Source of the DNA: Nonomuraea turkmeniaca
GTDB taxonomy: Bacteria > Actinomycetota > Actinomycetes > Streptosporangiales > Streptosporangiaceae
Length of the DNA stretch: 42,387 bases
Assembly (NCBI RefSeq): GCF_005889735.1
Contig: NZ_VCKY01000075.1
Span: forward strand, 1 to 42,387
Direction: 5' to 3'
The translations under genes were made by a program, and so were the position numbers. Below the pieces are notes generated by a model. That model ran no database searches, was not told the DNA's origin, and saw only the letters and a program-made list of their open reading frames with translations. Of this stretch, positions 22,179 to 29,787 are shown one piece after another (the stretch's first letter is position 1; every line of letters starts with the position of its first letter).

Positions 22179-24679
22179 GAAAGGCAGCTTTCATAGCCGC
22201 GGTGTCGCTGGTCCTGCCCCTTGTGGTGGCAGGGCCGGCGGCCCCCGCCTCCGCCGCACCGGCCTTCGCCTACGGCGAGGCGCTGCAGAAGTCGCTGTGG
22301 TTCTACGAGGCCCAGCAGTCGGGCGCGCTGCCCGACTGGAACCGCGTCTCCTGGCGTGGCGACTCGGGCATGAACGATGGCAAGGACGTCGGCGTGGACC
22401 TCACTGGCGGCTGGTACGACGCGGGCGACCACGTCAAGTTCGGCTTCCCGATGGCGTTCTCCGCCACCATGCTGGCCTGGGGCGCGGTCGAGTACCGCGA
22501 CGCGTACGCGAGCTCCGGCCAGCTCACCCACCTGCTCAACAACCTCAAGTTCGTCAACGACTACTTCATCAAGGCACACCCGTCGCCGAACGTGCTCTAC
22601 GGGCAGGTCGGCAACGGCGGCACGGACCATGCCTGGTGGGGGCCGGCCGAGGCCATGCAGATGAACCGGCCCGCGTACAAGATCGACGCGTCCTGCGGTG
22701 GGTCGGATCTGGCGGGTGAGACCGCGGCGGCAATGGCGGCCTCCTCGATCGTCTTCCGCCCGACGAACCCGACATATGCCGACACGCTGGTGACGCACGC
22801 CAAGCAGCTGTACTCCTTCGCCGACACCGTCAGGAAGAAGTACAGCGACTGCATCACCGACGCGCAGGGGTACTACAACTCCTGGAGCGGCTACAACGAC
22901 GAGCTGGTGTGGGGCGCGATCTGGCTCTACCGGGCCACGAACGACGCCTCCTACCTGACCAAGGCCGAGAGCGGCTACGCCAACCTCGGCACCGAGCCGC
23001 AGTCCACGACGAAGTCGTACAAGTGGACGATCGCCTGGGACGACAAGTCCTACGGCGCGTACGTGCTCCTGCACAAGCTGACCGGCAAGCAGCAGTACCT
23101 GGACGACGCCAACCGCTGGCTCGACTGGTGGACGGTCGGAGTCAACGGCTCCCAGGTCAAGTACTCGCCGGGCGGCCAGGCCGTGCTCGACCGGTGGGGC
23201 TCGCTGCGGTACGCGGCCAACACCTCGTTCGCGGCGCTCGTGCACAGCGACTCGATCACCGACGCCACGCGTAAGGCCCGCTACCACGACTTCGCGGTAC
23301 GGCAGATCAACTACGCGCTCGGCGACAACCCACGCAGCTCCTCCTATCTGATCGGCTTCGGCGCCAACCCCCCGAAGAACCCGCATCACCGTACGGCGCA
23401 CGGTTCGTGGACCGACCAGATCACCAACCCCGAGCAGACCCGCCACACCCTGTACGGCGCGCTCGTCGGCGGTCCGCCCGACCCGAACGACGCCTACACC
23501 GACAAGCGTGACGACTACGTCATGAACGAGGTCGCCACCGACTACAACGCCGGCTTCACCAGCGCGGTGGCCAGGCTCTACAAGGAGTACGGCGGCGCCC
23601 CGGCGGCGAACTTCCCCGCGCAGGAGACGCCGGACGGTCCGGAGATCTTCGTCGAGGCGGGCGTGAACGCCTCGGGGAGCAACTTCACCGAGATCAAGGC
23701 CATCGTCCGCAACCAGTCGGCCTGGCCCGCCAGGGTGCTGTCCGACGGGGCGTTCCGCTACTACTTCACGCTGGACGGCACGACGACGGCCTCGCAGATC
23801 AGCGTGTCGTCGGCGTACACGCAGTGCAAGGCGCCCACGCTGCACTCGGCGGGCGGCACCACGTACTACGTCAACATCGACTGCTCCGGGCAGGTCATCG
23901 CCCCGGCCGGGCAGTCGCAACACCGCAGGGAGGTGCAGTTCAGGATCAGCAGCGCGGGCACGTGGGACCCGGCCAACGACTGGTCGTACCGGAACATCCC
24001 CACGACCCCCGGCGCGACGCCGGCGCGGACCCAGAACATCACCCTCTACAGCGGCGCCACCAAGATCTGGGGTGAGCCGCCGGGTCCGGAGGAAGAGGAC
24101 GACACTCCGCCCAGCAAGCCCGGCAAGCCCACGGTCTCCGGGATCACGGGCTCCACGGCCAGGCTGGGCTGGTCGGCCTCCACGGACAACGTGGGCGTGA
24201 CGGGCTACGACGTCTACCTGGGGTCCACCAAGGTAGGCACGGCCACGAGCGCATCCTTCGACCTCAGCGGTCTCACCCCTGCCACGTCCTACACCGCCTC
24301 CGTGGTGGCGCGGGACGCGGCAGGCAACACCTCGGCGCCGTCGGACGGTACGCCGTTCACCACCACGGACGAGCAGCCGCCCCCGGGCGGCTGCACGGCG
24401 GCCTTCAAGGTGACGAGCTCCTGGGGCGGCGGCTACCAGGCGGAGGTGACGGTGAAGAACGCCGGCACCTCGGCGATCAACGGCTGGACGGTCGCCTGGA
24501 CGTCCCAGAACCAGATCAGCCAGCTGTGGGGCGGCAAACACACCCAGACCGGCTCCAGCGTCTCGGTCAAGAACGAGGCCTGGAACGGCGCGCTCGCCCC
24601 GAACGCCACCGCCACGTTCGGCTTCATCGCCAGCGGCACGGCCACCACCCCCGACCCGATCACCTGCACACCCGCCTGA
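22175..24679 (+). CDS. Secreted GH9 endoglucanase with CBM3c, FnIII and CBM2
   Basis: An 834-residue secreted cellulase of the processive-endoglucanase type (theme B, like Thermobifida Cel9A/E4). Signal peptide about 1-28; GH9 domain about 30-465 with GGWYDAGDHVKFGFP (Asp82/Asp85) and the acid Glu452 in NEVATDYNAGF; CBM3c about 485-625, starting PDGPEIFVEAGVN; FnIII about 645-730; C-terminal CBM2 about 735-834. The CBM3c next to the catalytic domain normally feeds a single chain to the active site. The GTG start overlaps the GH48 stop by four bases, so the gene depends on GH48 translation and on the upstream CebR-controlled promoter. Confidence 0.95.
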   Translation: MRKAAFIAAVSLVLPLVVAGPAAPASAAPAFAYGEALQKSLWFYEAQQSGALPDWNRVSWRGDSGMNDGKDVGVDLTGGWYDAGDHVKFGFPMAFSATMLAWGAVEYRDAYASSGQLTHLLNNLKFVNDYFIKAHPSPNVLYGQVGNGGTDHAWWGPAEAMQMNRPAYKIDASCGGSDLAGETAAAMAASSIVFRPTNPTYADTLVTHAKQLYSFADTVRKKYSDCITDAQGYYNSWSGYNDELVWGAIWLYRATNDASYLTKAESGYANLGTEPQSTTKSYKWTIAWDDKSYGAYVLLHKLTGKQQYLDDANRWLDWWTVGVNGSQVKYSPGGQAVLDRWGSLRYAANTSFAALVHSDSITDATRKARYHDFAVRQINYALGDNPRSSSYLIGFGANPPKNPHHRTAHGSWTDQITNPEQTRHTLYGALVGGPPDPNDAYTDKRDDYVMNEVATDYNAGFTSAVARLYKEYGGAPAANFPAQETPDGPEIFVEAGVNASGSNFTEIKAIVRNQSAWPARVLSDGAFRYYFTLDGTTTASQISVSSAYTQCKAPTLHSAGGTTYYVNIDCSGQVIAPAGQSQHRREVQFRISSAGTWDPANDWSYRNIPTTPGATPARTQNITLYSGATKIWGEPPGPEEEDDTPPSKPGKPTVSGITGSTARLGWSASTDNVGVTGYDVYLGSTKVGTATSASFDLSGLTPATSYTASVVARDAAGNTSAPSDGTPFTTTDEQPPPGGCTAAFKVTSSWGGGYQAEVTVKNAGTSAINGWTVAWTSQNQISQLWGGKHTQTGSSVSVKNEAWNGALAPNATATFGFIASGTATTPDPITCTPA

Positions 24680-24683
24680 GCAC

Positions 24684-24717
24684 GGAACCGCCCCCGCCGC
24701 TCCCCGGGGGCGGTTCC
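24684..24717 (+). terminator. Hairpin between GH9 and GH5 genes
   Basis: A perfect 13-bp stem, GGAACCGCCCCCG / CGGGGGCGGTTCC, with an 8-base loop, filling the gap between the GH9 stop and the GH5 start. There is no T-tract. It may end most transcripts after GH9 or protect the upstream mRNA; no separate promoter for GH5 is visible. Confidence 0.65.
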
Positions 24718-24740
24718 CACGGCTCATGGAAAGGCACTCG

Positions 24741-26309
24741 ATGAAGTCCCTGTTCACCGCACTGGCCGTCGCGACGGCCCTTGTGGTCGTTCCGGCCACG
24801 GCCGCGAACGCCGCGACCGGCATCCACGTCAGCGGCACGAAGATCCTCGAAAGCAACGGTCAGGAGTTCGTCATGCGTGGCACCAGCCACGCGCACACCT
24901 GGTACGCCAGCCGGACCAAGGCGTTCGCCGACATCAAATCGTTGAAGGCCAACACCGTCCGCGTCGTGCTCAGCGGCGGCCGCTGGACCGCCAACAACGC
25001 CGCCGACGTGGCCAACGTCGTCCAGCTGTGCAAGCAGAACAAGCTCATCTGCGTCCTGGAGAACCACGACACCACCGGGTACGGCGAGCAGAGCGGCGCC
25101 TACACCCTGGACCAGGCCGCCGACTACTGGATCAGCGTCAAGTCCGCCCTGGTCGGCCAGGAGGACTACATCATCGTCAACATCGGCAACGAGCCGATCG
25201 GCAACAACGCGGTCACCCCCGGCTGGGCCGCCCGCACCACGGCCGCCATCCAGAAGCTACGTGACAACGGCTTCGACCACGCGCTGATGGTGGACGCGCC
25301 CAACTGGGGCCAGGACTGGCAGTTCACCATGCGCGACAACGCGCGGGCGGTCTTCGACAGCGACCCCGACAAGAACACGATCTTCTCGGTCCACATGTAC
25401 GGCGTCTTCGACACGGCCTCGGAGGTCACCGCGTACCTTGACGCGTTCAAGACCGCGGGGCTGCCGCTGGTCGTGGGCGAGTTCGGGCACAACCACTCCG
25501 ACGGCGACCCCGACGAGAACACGATCATGGCGCAGGCCGTGAGCCGCGGAATCGGCTACCTGGGCTGGTCGTGGAGCGGCAACAGCGGCGGCGTCGAGTA
25601 CCTCGACCAGGTCACGAACTTCGACGTCACTCAGCTCACCCCGTGGGGACAGCGGCTGTTCAACGGCGCCAACGGCATCGCCGCCACCTCCAAGGAGGCC
25701 TCGATCTACGGCGGCGGCACCAGCGACCCGACCCCGCCGAGCACGCCGGGCACCCCGTCGGCGTCGAACGTCACCGCCTCCGGCGCCACGCTGACCTGGG
25801 CCGCCTCCACCGACAACGTGGGCGTGACCGGCTACGACGTCTACACCTCGACCGGCACGCACCTCGGCGCCGCGGCCACGAACTCGATCACGCTGACCGG
25901 GCTGTCGCCGTCCACCGCGTACCAGGTGTACGTGCGGGCCAGGGACGCCGCGGGCAACCAGTCGAGCCCGTCGCCGACCGTGCCCTTCACCACGCTCGCC
26001 GGTGGCGGCTGCACGGCCGCCGGCACCGCGCAGAGCCAGTGGAGCACCGGCTATGTGTCCTCGGTGAACGTGACCAACACCAGCTCCACGACCAAGAACA
26101 GCTGGACGGTGACGTTCAAGCTGCCTGCCGGGCACACGATCACCGGCTACTGGAACGCCGCGGTGACGGTCGACGGCCAGACCGTGACGGCCAAGAACCT
26201 GAGCTACAACGGCACGCTCGGCCCCGACGCGAGCACCGGTTTCGGGTTCCAGGCCGGCCGTCCGAACGGCGACACCGAGCTGCCGACCGGCTACGCCTGC
26301 GCCAACTGA
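24741..26309 (+). CDS. Secreted GH5 subfamily 8 beta-mannanase with FnIII and CBM2
   Basis: A 522-residue secreted enzyme. Signal peptide about 1-25 (ATAANA); GH5_8-type catalytic domain about 26-325, close to Streptomyces mannanases (GIHVSG, FVMRGTSHAHTWY, ICVLENHDTTGYGE). The acid/base Glu151 is in NIGNEP, and the nucleophile Glu247 is in VVGEFGH. An FnIII module spans about 333-420 and a C-terminal CBM2 about 422-522. It should cut beta-1,4-mannan while anchored to cellulose. The ATG at 24741 is preceded by AAAGG at six bases; an ATG five codons upstream overlaps that site and is unlikely. It is the last gene of the GH48-GH9-GH5 run, behind an internal hairpin. Confidence 0.93.
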   Translation: MKSLFTALAVATALVVVPATAANAATGIHVSGTKILESNGQEFVMRGTSHAHTWYASRTKAFADIKSLKANTVRVVLSGGRWTANNAADVANVVQLCKQNKLICVLENHDTTGYGEQSGAYTLDQAADYWISVKSALVGQEDYIIVNIGNEPIGNNAVTPGWAARTTAAIQKLRDNGFDHALMVDAPNWGQDWQFTMRDNARAVFDSDPDKNTIFSVHMYGVFDTASEVTAYLDAFKTAGLPLVVGEFGHNHSDGDPDENTIMAQAVSRGIGYLGWSWSGNSGGVEYLDQVTNFDVTQLTPWGQRLFNGANGIAATSKEASIYGGGTSDPTPPSTPGTPSASNVTASGATLTWAASTDNVGVTGYDVYTSTGTHLGAAATNSITLTGLSPSTAYQVYVRARDAAGNQSSPSPTVPFTTLAGGGCTAAGTAQSQWSTGYVSSVNVTNTSSTTKNSWTVTFKLPAGHTITGYWNAAVTVDGQTVTAKNLSYNGTLGPDASTGFGFQAGRPNGDTELPTGYACAN

Positions 26310-26396
26310 ACACCCCGGCCGTCGGCTGCGTATGAGGAGGTGAGGCCACAACTCAATATCTCTGCCCGATGAACACCATCCCCGCCCGGATGGGAC

Positions 26397-26429
26397 GGAC
26401 GCGGCCGATTCCTCCAGTCGGCCGCGTCC
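26397..26429 (+). terminator. Terminator of the GH48-GH9-GH5 operon
   Basis: A perfect 12-bp stem, GGACGCGGCCGA / TCGGCCGCGTCC, with a 9-base loop, 87 bases after the GH5 stop and followed by a short T-rich stretch (GTTTATCTGT). It could also stop the opposing transcript. Confidence 0.75.
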
Positions 26430-26445
26430 GTTTATCTGTCTGTGT

Positions 26446-26576
26446 CCTCGGTAATCTCGTCCTCGGTAATCTCGTCCTCGGTAATCTCGTCCTCGGTAAT
26501 CTCGTCCTCGGTAATCTCGCCTCGGTAATCTCGCCTCGGTAATCTCGCCTCGGTAATCTCGCCTCGGTAATCTCGT
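26446..26576. repeat. Minisatellite: nine units of 15 then 14 bp
   Basis: Five consecutive 15-base units CCTCGGTAATCTCGT (the fifth ends in C) run from 26446 to 26520. Four 14-base units CTCGGTAATCTCG(C/T) follow to 26576. A degenerate tenth copy (CCTCGGCTATTTCG, 26577-26590) contains the stop codon of the minus-strand gene next door. There are no spacers, so it is not a CRISPR array. It lies in the 3' untranslated region between convergent genes. Confidence 0.9.
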
Positions 26577-26582
26577 CCTCGG

Positions 26583-27098
26583 CTATTTCGCTTGGGAGAA
26601 CCTCTCGCGGGCGGCGTCGATGGCCGCGTCGTCCTCGAACTCCTCCTGGAACGCCTGCTCGTGGTAGCGCTCGGGGATGAGGTTCCTGACCCGGTCCGGA
26701 TAACCCGCTCCCGGCTCGGGCACCCTGATCTGGGGCGGAATGCTGATCTTGACGGCGATCGGGCCCCCGGCTCGCACGGAGGCGGACCAGTCGGGGCTCT
26801 CGCCGGTGATCGCGCACATGTGACGGGCGTACACCCACGTCACCTCGACGAGGGAGGTGGCGTCCGCGGGCTCGGTGCCGAACGGCTCCACGGCGCACAC
26901 GACACGTGAGTCGAAGGCGTGTCCGTGGGCGTGGTGCTCGTCGGGCGAGGATTCCTCGAGAATCTTGGTCACCTGCGCGGCGAGGTCTGCGTTCAACTGT
27001 GACGACGGCTGCCTGGCGGCGAAAAACATCACCCCGGCCAGGGTCAGGCTGGCCAGGGTGACGAGTGCCGCGACTAGCCCGCGACGCGTTTTGATCAC
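26583..27098 (-). CDS. Membrane-anchored His-rich protein coupled to the AA10 gene, function unknown
   Basis: A 171-residue protein with one N-terminal membrane anchor (RRGLVAALVTLASLTLAGVMFFA, about residues 6-27) and an extracytoplasmic domain. Right after a helical stretch comes a His cluster, DEHHAHGHAF (H55, H56, H58, H60). Cys68 and Cys95 could form a disulfide. No family is recognised. Its GTG start overlaps the TGA of the AA10 gene (GTGA), so it is translationally coupled to a copper-dependent oxidase. The His cluster suggests metal binding, perhaps copper handling, but this is speculation. A longer reading frame extending into the AA10 gene exists, but its N-terminal 64 residues would be antifunctional overlap. 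Confidence 0.7.
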   Translation of the reverse strand: MIKTRRGLVAALVTLASLTLAGVMFFAARQPSSQLNADLAAQVTKILEESSPDEHHAHGHAFDSRVVCAVEPFGTEPADATSLVEVTWVYARHMCAITGESPDWSASVRAGGPIAVKISIPPQIRVPEPGAGYPDRVRNLIPERYHEQAFQEEFEDDAAIDAARERFSQAK

Positions 27099-28156
27099 GG
27101 GCTGGTGCAGGTCAGACTGGGTGCTGGGTTCGGGACGGAGCCAGTGGCGTTGAAGCCGAACGTGGTGGTGCCGTTCGGCGACAGCTGGCCGTTGTAGGTG
27201 GCGTTGGTGACCGTCACGTTGGGTGGTTGCCCGGCCAACACGCCGTTCCACGGTGCGCCCTCGAAGCCCTGCCCACCGCTGTAGGTCCACTTGACCGTCC
27301 AGCCGTTCAGCGAGCTCGTGCCGTTGTTGCGCACGGTCACCTCACCCTGGAAGTGGCCGGCCCAGCCGGTGTCCGTCGCCTTCCACGTGGCGGTGCAGGC
27401 GCCCTCGGGGGCCGTCGGCGTGACCGTCGGGGTCACGGACGGGCCGGGGGACTGGCCGCCGGGGCCGACCCCGGTGACCTCGCCGTTGCCGCCGTCGAAG
27501 GTGACGTCGGAGCAGCTGTAGAAGTTCTCGTTGCTGTCCGAGCGGATCCAGTGGGTGAAGATGATGTGCCGCCCGGACTTGCCGGCCGGGAGCTGGGCGT
27601 CCCAGTAGTAGTAGTTGAGGCCGCCGGCCCCGCCGCTCTCCGACGGGTTGGTGACGCTGCCGAACGGCTCCAGGTCGGACCACTTCAGCGGCGCGTTGGG
27701 GTTCCAGCCGTTCTTGGTGATGTAGTAGTTGAACGCACCGGGGTGCCTGGCCCAGTTGCTGTGCCGCATCTGGATGGTGCGGCCCGCGGTCAAGTGGGTC
27801 AGCGGCCAGTCGGAGCGGACCGCGTTGTATGCCGTGAAGTCGTACGGCCCGCCCGTGCCGCCGCTGCAGAGCTGCCCGTCGGGGATGAATCCGGTGGTCC
27901 GCCCCGCGCCGTCGGAGCGCAGCACCGCGAACCAGTTGTACAGGGGAGTCGTGCCGCTCTGCTGAACGGCGGACGCACACGCGGGGTTGTAGGGGAGGAT
28001 CTGGCCGTTGTCCCGCAGACCGTCCTGCCAGCACAGGAACGTGCGGGAACCGGGGAACATCGAAACCCCGTGGGCTTGTGCCTGCGTGGGCACCATCAGG
28101 AGAGAAGTGATCAGGACCATGGCGGCGGCTACCGCCGCCGACTTGAATAATTTCAT
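27095..28156 (-). CDS. Secreted AA10 lytic polysaccharide monooxygenase with CBM2
   Basis: A 353-residue secreted copper monooxygenase. The signal peptide (1-28, ending AQA) is cleaved to expose His29 (HGVSMFPGSRTFLCW), the N-terminal half of the copper histidine brace. The second His is H138 in WARHPGAFNYYITKNGW. A Pro/Thr linker (about 232-250, PSVTPTVTPTAP) leads to a C-terminal CBM2. The AA10 core with CBM2 is typical of cellulose-oxidising actinobacterial enzymes that boost GH6/GH48 action. The start ATG is at the signal peptide; upstream in-frame codons cross the divergent promoter and are rejected. It is divergent from GH12 across a region with one CebR box. Confidence 0.92.
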   Translation of the reverse strand: MKLFKSAAVAAAMVLITSLLMVPTQAQAHGVSMFPGSRTFLCWQDGLRDNGQILPYNPACASAVQQSGTTPLYNWFAVLRSDGAGRTTGFIPDGQLCSGGTGGPYDFTAYNAVRSDWPLTHLTAGRTIQMRHSNWARHPGAFNYYITKNGWNPNAPLKWSDLEPFGSVTNPSESGGAGGLNYYYWDAQLPAGKSGRHIIFTHWIRSDSNENFYSCSDVTFDGGNGEVTGVGPGGQSPGPSVTPTVTPTAPEGACTATWKATDTGWAGHFQGEVTVRNNGTSSLNGWTVKWTYSGGQGFEGAPWNGVLAGQPPNVTVTNATYNGQLSPNGTTTFGFNATGSVPNPAPSLTCTSP

Positions 28157-28258
28157 GGGGATTCCCTTGTGCTGACGACAGAGGAAAACTGCCCCACGAC
28201 CCAGCCCGCCCGGCCAGCGCGATTGAATCACGTGGCGCGTGGCTTCGACAACGCGCGG

Positions 28259-28269
28259 TGAAACTTTCA
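28259..28269. promoter_or_regulatory. Palindrome TGAAACTTTCA in the AA10/GH12 promoter region
   Basis: A perfect 11-base inverted repeat identical to the core of the 15-base palindrome at 19089-19103, 36 bases from the CebR box. Sharing between the two divergent cellulase promoters suggests a common second regulator. Confidence 0.5.
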
Positions 28270-28276
28270 GCAGATC

Positions 28277-28305
28277 TTGGTCACCGCGGCACTTGATGGC
28301 ATATT
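28277..28305 (+). promoter_or_regulatory. GH12 promoter
   Basis: TTGGTC (28277-28282), a 17-base spacer, then CATATT (28300-28305). The last base of the -10 is the first base of the CebR box, the same geometry as at the GH48 promoter. Confidence 0.5.
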
Positions 28306-28318
28306 GGGAGCGCTCCCA
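28305..28318. promoter_or_regulatory. CebR operator (AA10/GH12)
   Basis: A perfect TGGGAGCGCTCCCA palindrome, 31 bases before the GH12 start and about 150 bases upstream of the divergent AA10 start. Confidence 0.92.
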
Positions 28319-28349
28319 GCACCCCCTTGTCCCGAGGAGCGGCCGAACC

Positions 28350-29708
28350 ATGAAGTGGACCTCGATTCCCCTGATCGCGTTATTCACGACGTGCCTGTTC
28401 GCCATGCCGGCGCAGGCCGCCCCCGTGTTGTGCGACAAATACGCCTCGACCACCATCCAGGGCGGGCGCTACGTCGTGATGAACAATGTCTGGGGCGCCG
28501 ACACCGCGCAGTGCATCGACGTCAACCAGAACGGCGGCTTCACGGTCACCCAGGCCGCGCACAACAAGCCGACCAACGGGTCCCCGGCCGCCTACCCGGC
28601 CATCTACGCGGGCTGCCACTACGCCAACTGCACCACCGGCAGCAACCTGCCCATGCAGGCGAGCGCCTCCGGGTTCGCCGCCCTGCGCAGCACCGTGAGC
28701 ATGACGTATCCGAGCTCCGGTGCCTACAACGCCTCCTACGACATCTGGTTCGACCCCACGCCGCGGACCGACGGCCAGAACACCGGCGCCGAGATCATGA
28801 TCTGGCTCAACAGGCAGGGCTCGGTCCAGCCGGTCGGCTCGCAGGTCGGCACCGTCACCCTGGCCGGCGGCACCTGGCAGGTCTGGTACGGCAACATCGG
28901 CTGGAACGTGATCTCCTACGTCCGCACCTCACCGGCGACCTCGCTCGACTTCACGATCAACACGTTCTACTCCGACGCGATCAGCCGTGGTTACGCGCAG
29001 CGGTCGTGGTACCTCACCAGCGTGCAGGCCGGCTTCGAGCCCTGGGTCGGCGGTACGGGCCTGACGGTCAACTCCTTCTCCTTCGGCTCGACAGGCACCG
29101 GCACCGACACCACGCCGCCGAGCACACCCGGCACGCCGACCGCCGCGGGCACCACGTCCACCGGCACCACCCTGTCGTGGGCCGCCTCCTCCGACAACGT
29201 GGGCGTGACCGGGTACGACGTCCTACGCGCGACCGGGGACACCATCACCGTGGTCGGCAGCAGCTCCACGACGTCGTTCACCGACACCGGCCTGAGCCCC
29301 GCCACCACCTACCGGTACTGGGTGCGAGCCAGGGACGCCGCGAACAACGTCTCGCCCGAGTCGGCCGCCGCCACCGTGACCACCCTGCCCGGCGGCACCG
29401 GCGGCGGATGCACGGCCGCCGCCACCATCCAGACCTCGTGGAGCACCGGCTACGTCGTCCAGCCGGTGACCGTGACCAACACCGGGTCCTCGGCCAAGAA
29501 CGGCTGGAGCGTGACGTTCACGCTGCCGGCCGGGCACACGATCACCGGTTCGTGGAACGCGAGCCTCACCGTCAGCGGCTCCACGGTGACCGCCAGGAAC
29601 CTCGCTCACAACGGCACCCTGGCGGCGAACGCCTCGACGAGCTTCGGCTTCCAGGCGACCAGGCCGGACGGCAACACGCAGGCGCCCAGCGGCTACACCT
29701 GCACATGA
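28350..29708 (+). CDS. Secreted GH12 endoglucanase with FnIII and CBM2
   Basis: A 452-residue secreted endo-beta-1,4-glucanase. Signal peptide about 1-23 (MPAQA); GH12 jelly-roll domain about 26-250 with the nucleophile Glu148 in NTGAEIMIWLN and the acid/base Glu230 in AGFEPWVGG; an FnIII module about 258-340 after a short Thr linker; C-terminal CBM2 about 350-452. GH12 enzymes retain anomeric configuration and cut internal cellulose or beta-glucan bonds. The ATG at 28350 follows GAGGAG and opens directly on the signal peptide. The gene is controlled by the CebR box 31 bases upstream. Its FnIII-CBM2 tail closely resembles that of the GH5 enzyme. Confidence 0.93.
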   Translation: MKWTSIPLIALFTTCLFAMPAQAAPVLCDKYASTTIQGGRYVVMNNVWGADTAQCIDVNQNGGFTVTQAAHNKPTNGSPAAYPAIYAGCHYANCTTGSNLPMQASASGFAALRSTVSMTYPSSGAYNASYDIWFDPTPRTDGQNTGAEIMIWLNRQGSVQPVGSQVGTVTLAGGTWQVWYGNIGWNVISYVRTSPATSLDFTINTFYSDAISRGYAQRSWYLTSVQAGFEPWVGGTGLTVNSFSFGSTGTGTDTTPPSTPGTPTAAGTTSTGTTLSWAASSDNVGVTGYDVLRATGDTITVVGSSSTTSFTDTGLSPATTYRYWVRARDAANNVSPESAAATVTTLPGGTGGGCTAAATIQTSWSTGYVVQPVTVTNTGSSAKNGWSVTFTLPAGHTITGSWNASLTVSGSTVTARNLAHNGTLAANASTSFGFQATRPDGNTQAPSGYTCT

Positions 29709-29753
29709 AGCCCGCGCGGGCGTGCTTTAGCGAGGGGCACGCGTCGCGCGATC

Positions 29754-29786
29754 GGAGGGGTACGGCTGGTGCTGCCGTACCCCTCC
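29754..29786. terminator. Bidirectional terminator between GH12 and the kinase gene
   Basis: A perfect 13-bp stem, GGAGGGGTACGGC / GCCGTACCCCTCC, with a 7-base loop, ending one base before the kinase stop codon. Confidence 0.8.
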
Positions 29787-29787
29787 T

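Noticed and set aside
26446..26576. Possible CRISPR array
   Set aside because: The units are directly contiguous, with no spacers, and no cas genes are present.
26353..26898. Open frame with repeated RLPRT and EITEA units across the minisatellite
   Set aside because: It is the translation of the 14/15-bp repeat on the minus strand and out of frame with the supported small membrane-protein gene; no start signal.
27099..27290. Upstream extension of the His-rich protein gene into the AA10 gene
   Set aside because: The extra 64 residues read the AA10 CBM2 region in another frame. The GTG overlapping the AA10 stop followed by a membrane anchor is a better start.
28157..28456. 100-codon N-terminal extension of the AA10 protein
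   Set aside because: It would cross the CebR box and GH12 promoter and hide the signal peptide and the N-terminal copper-binding His.
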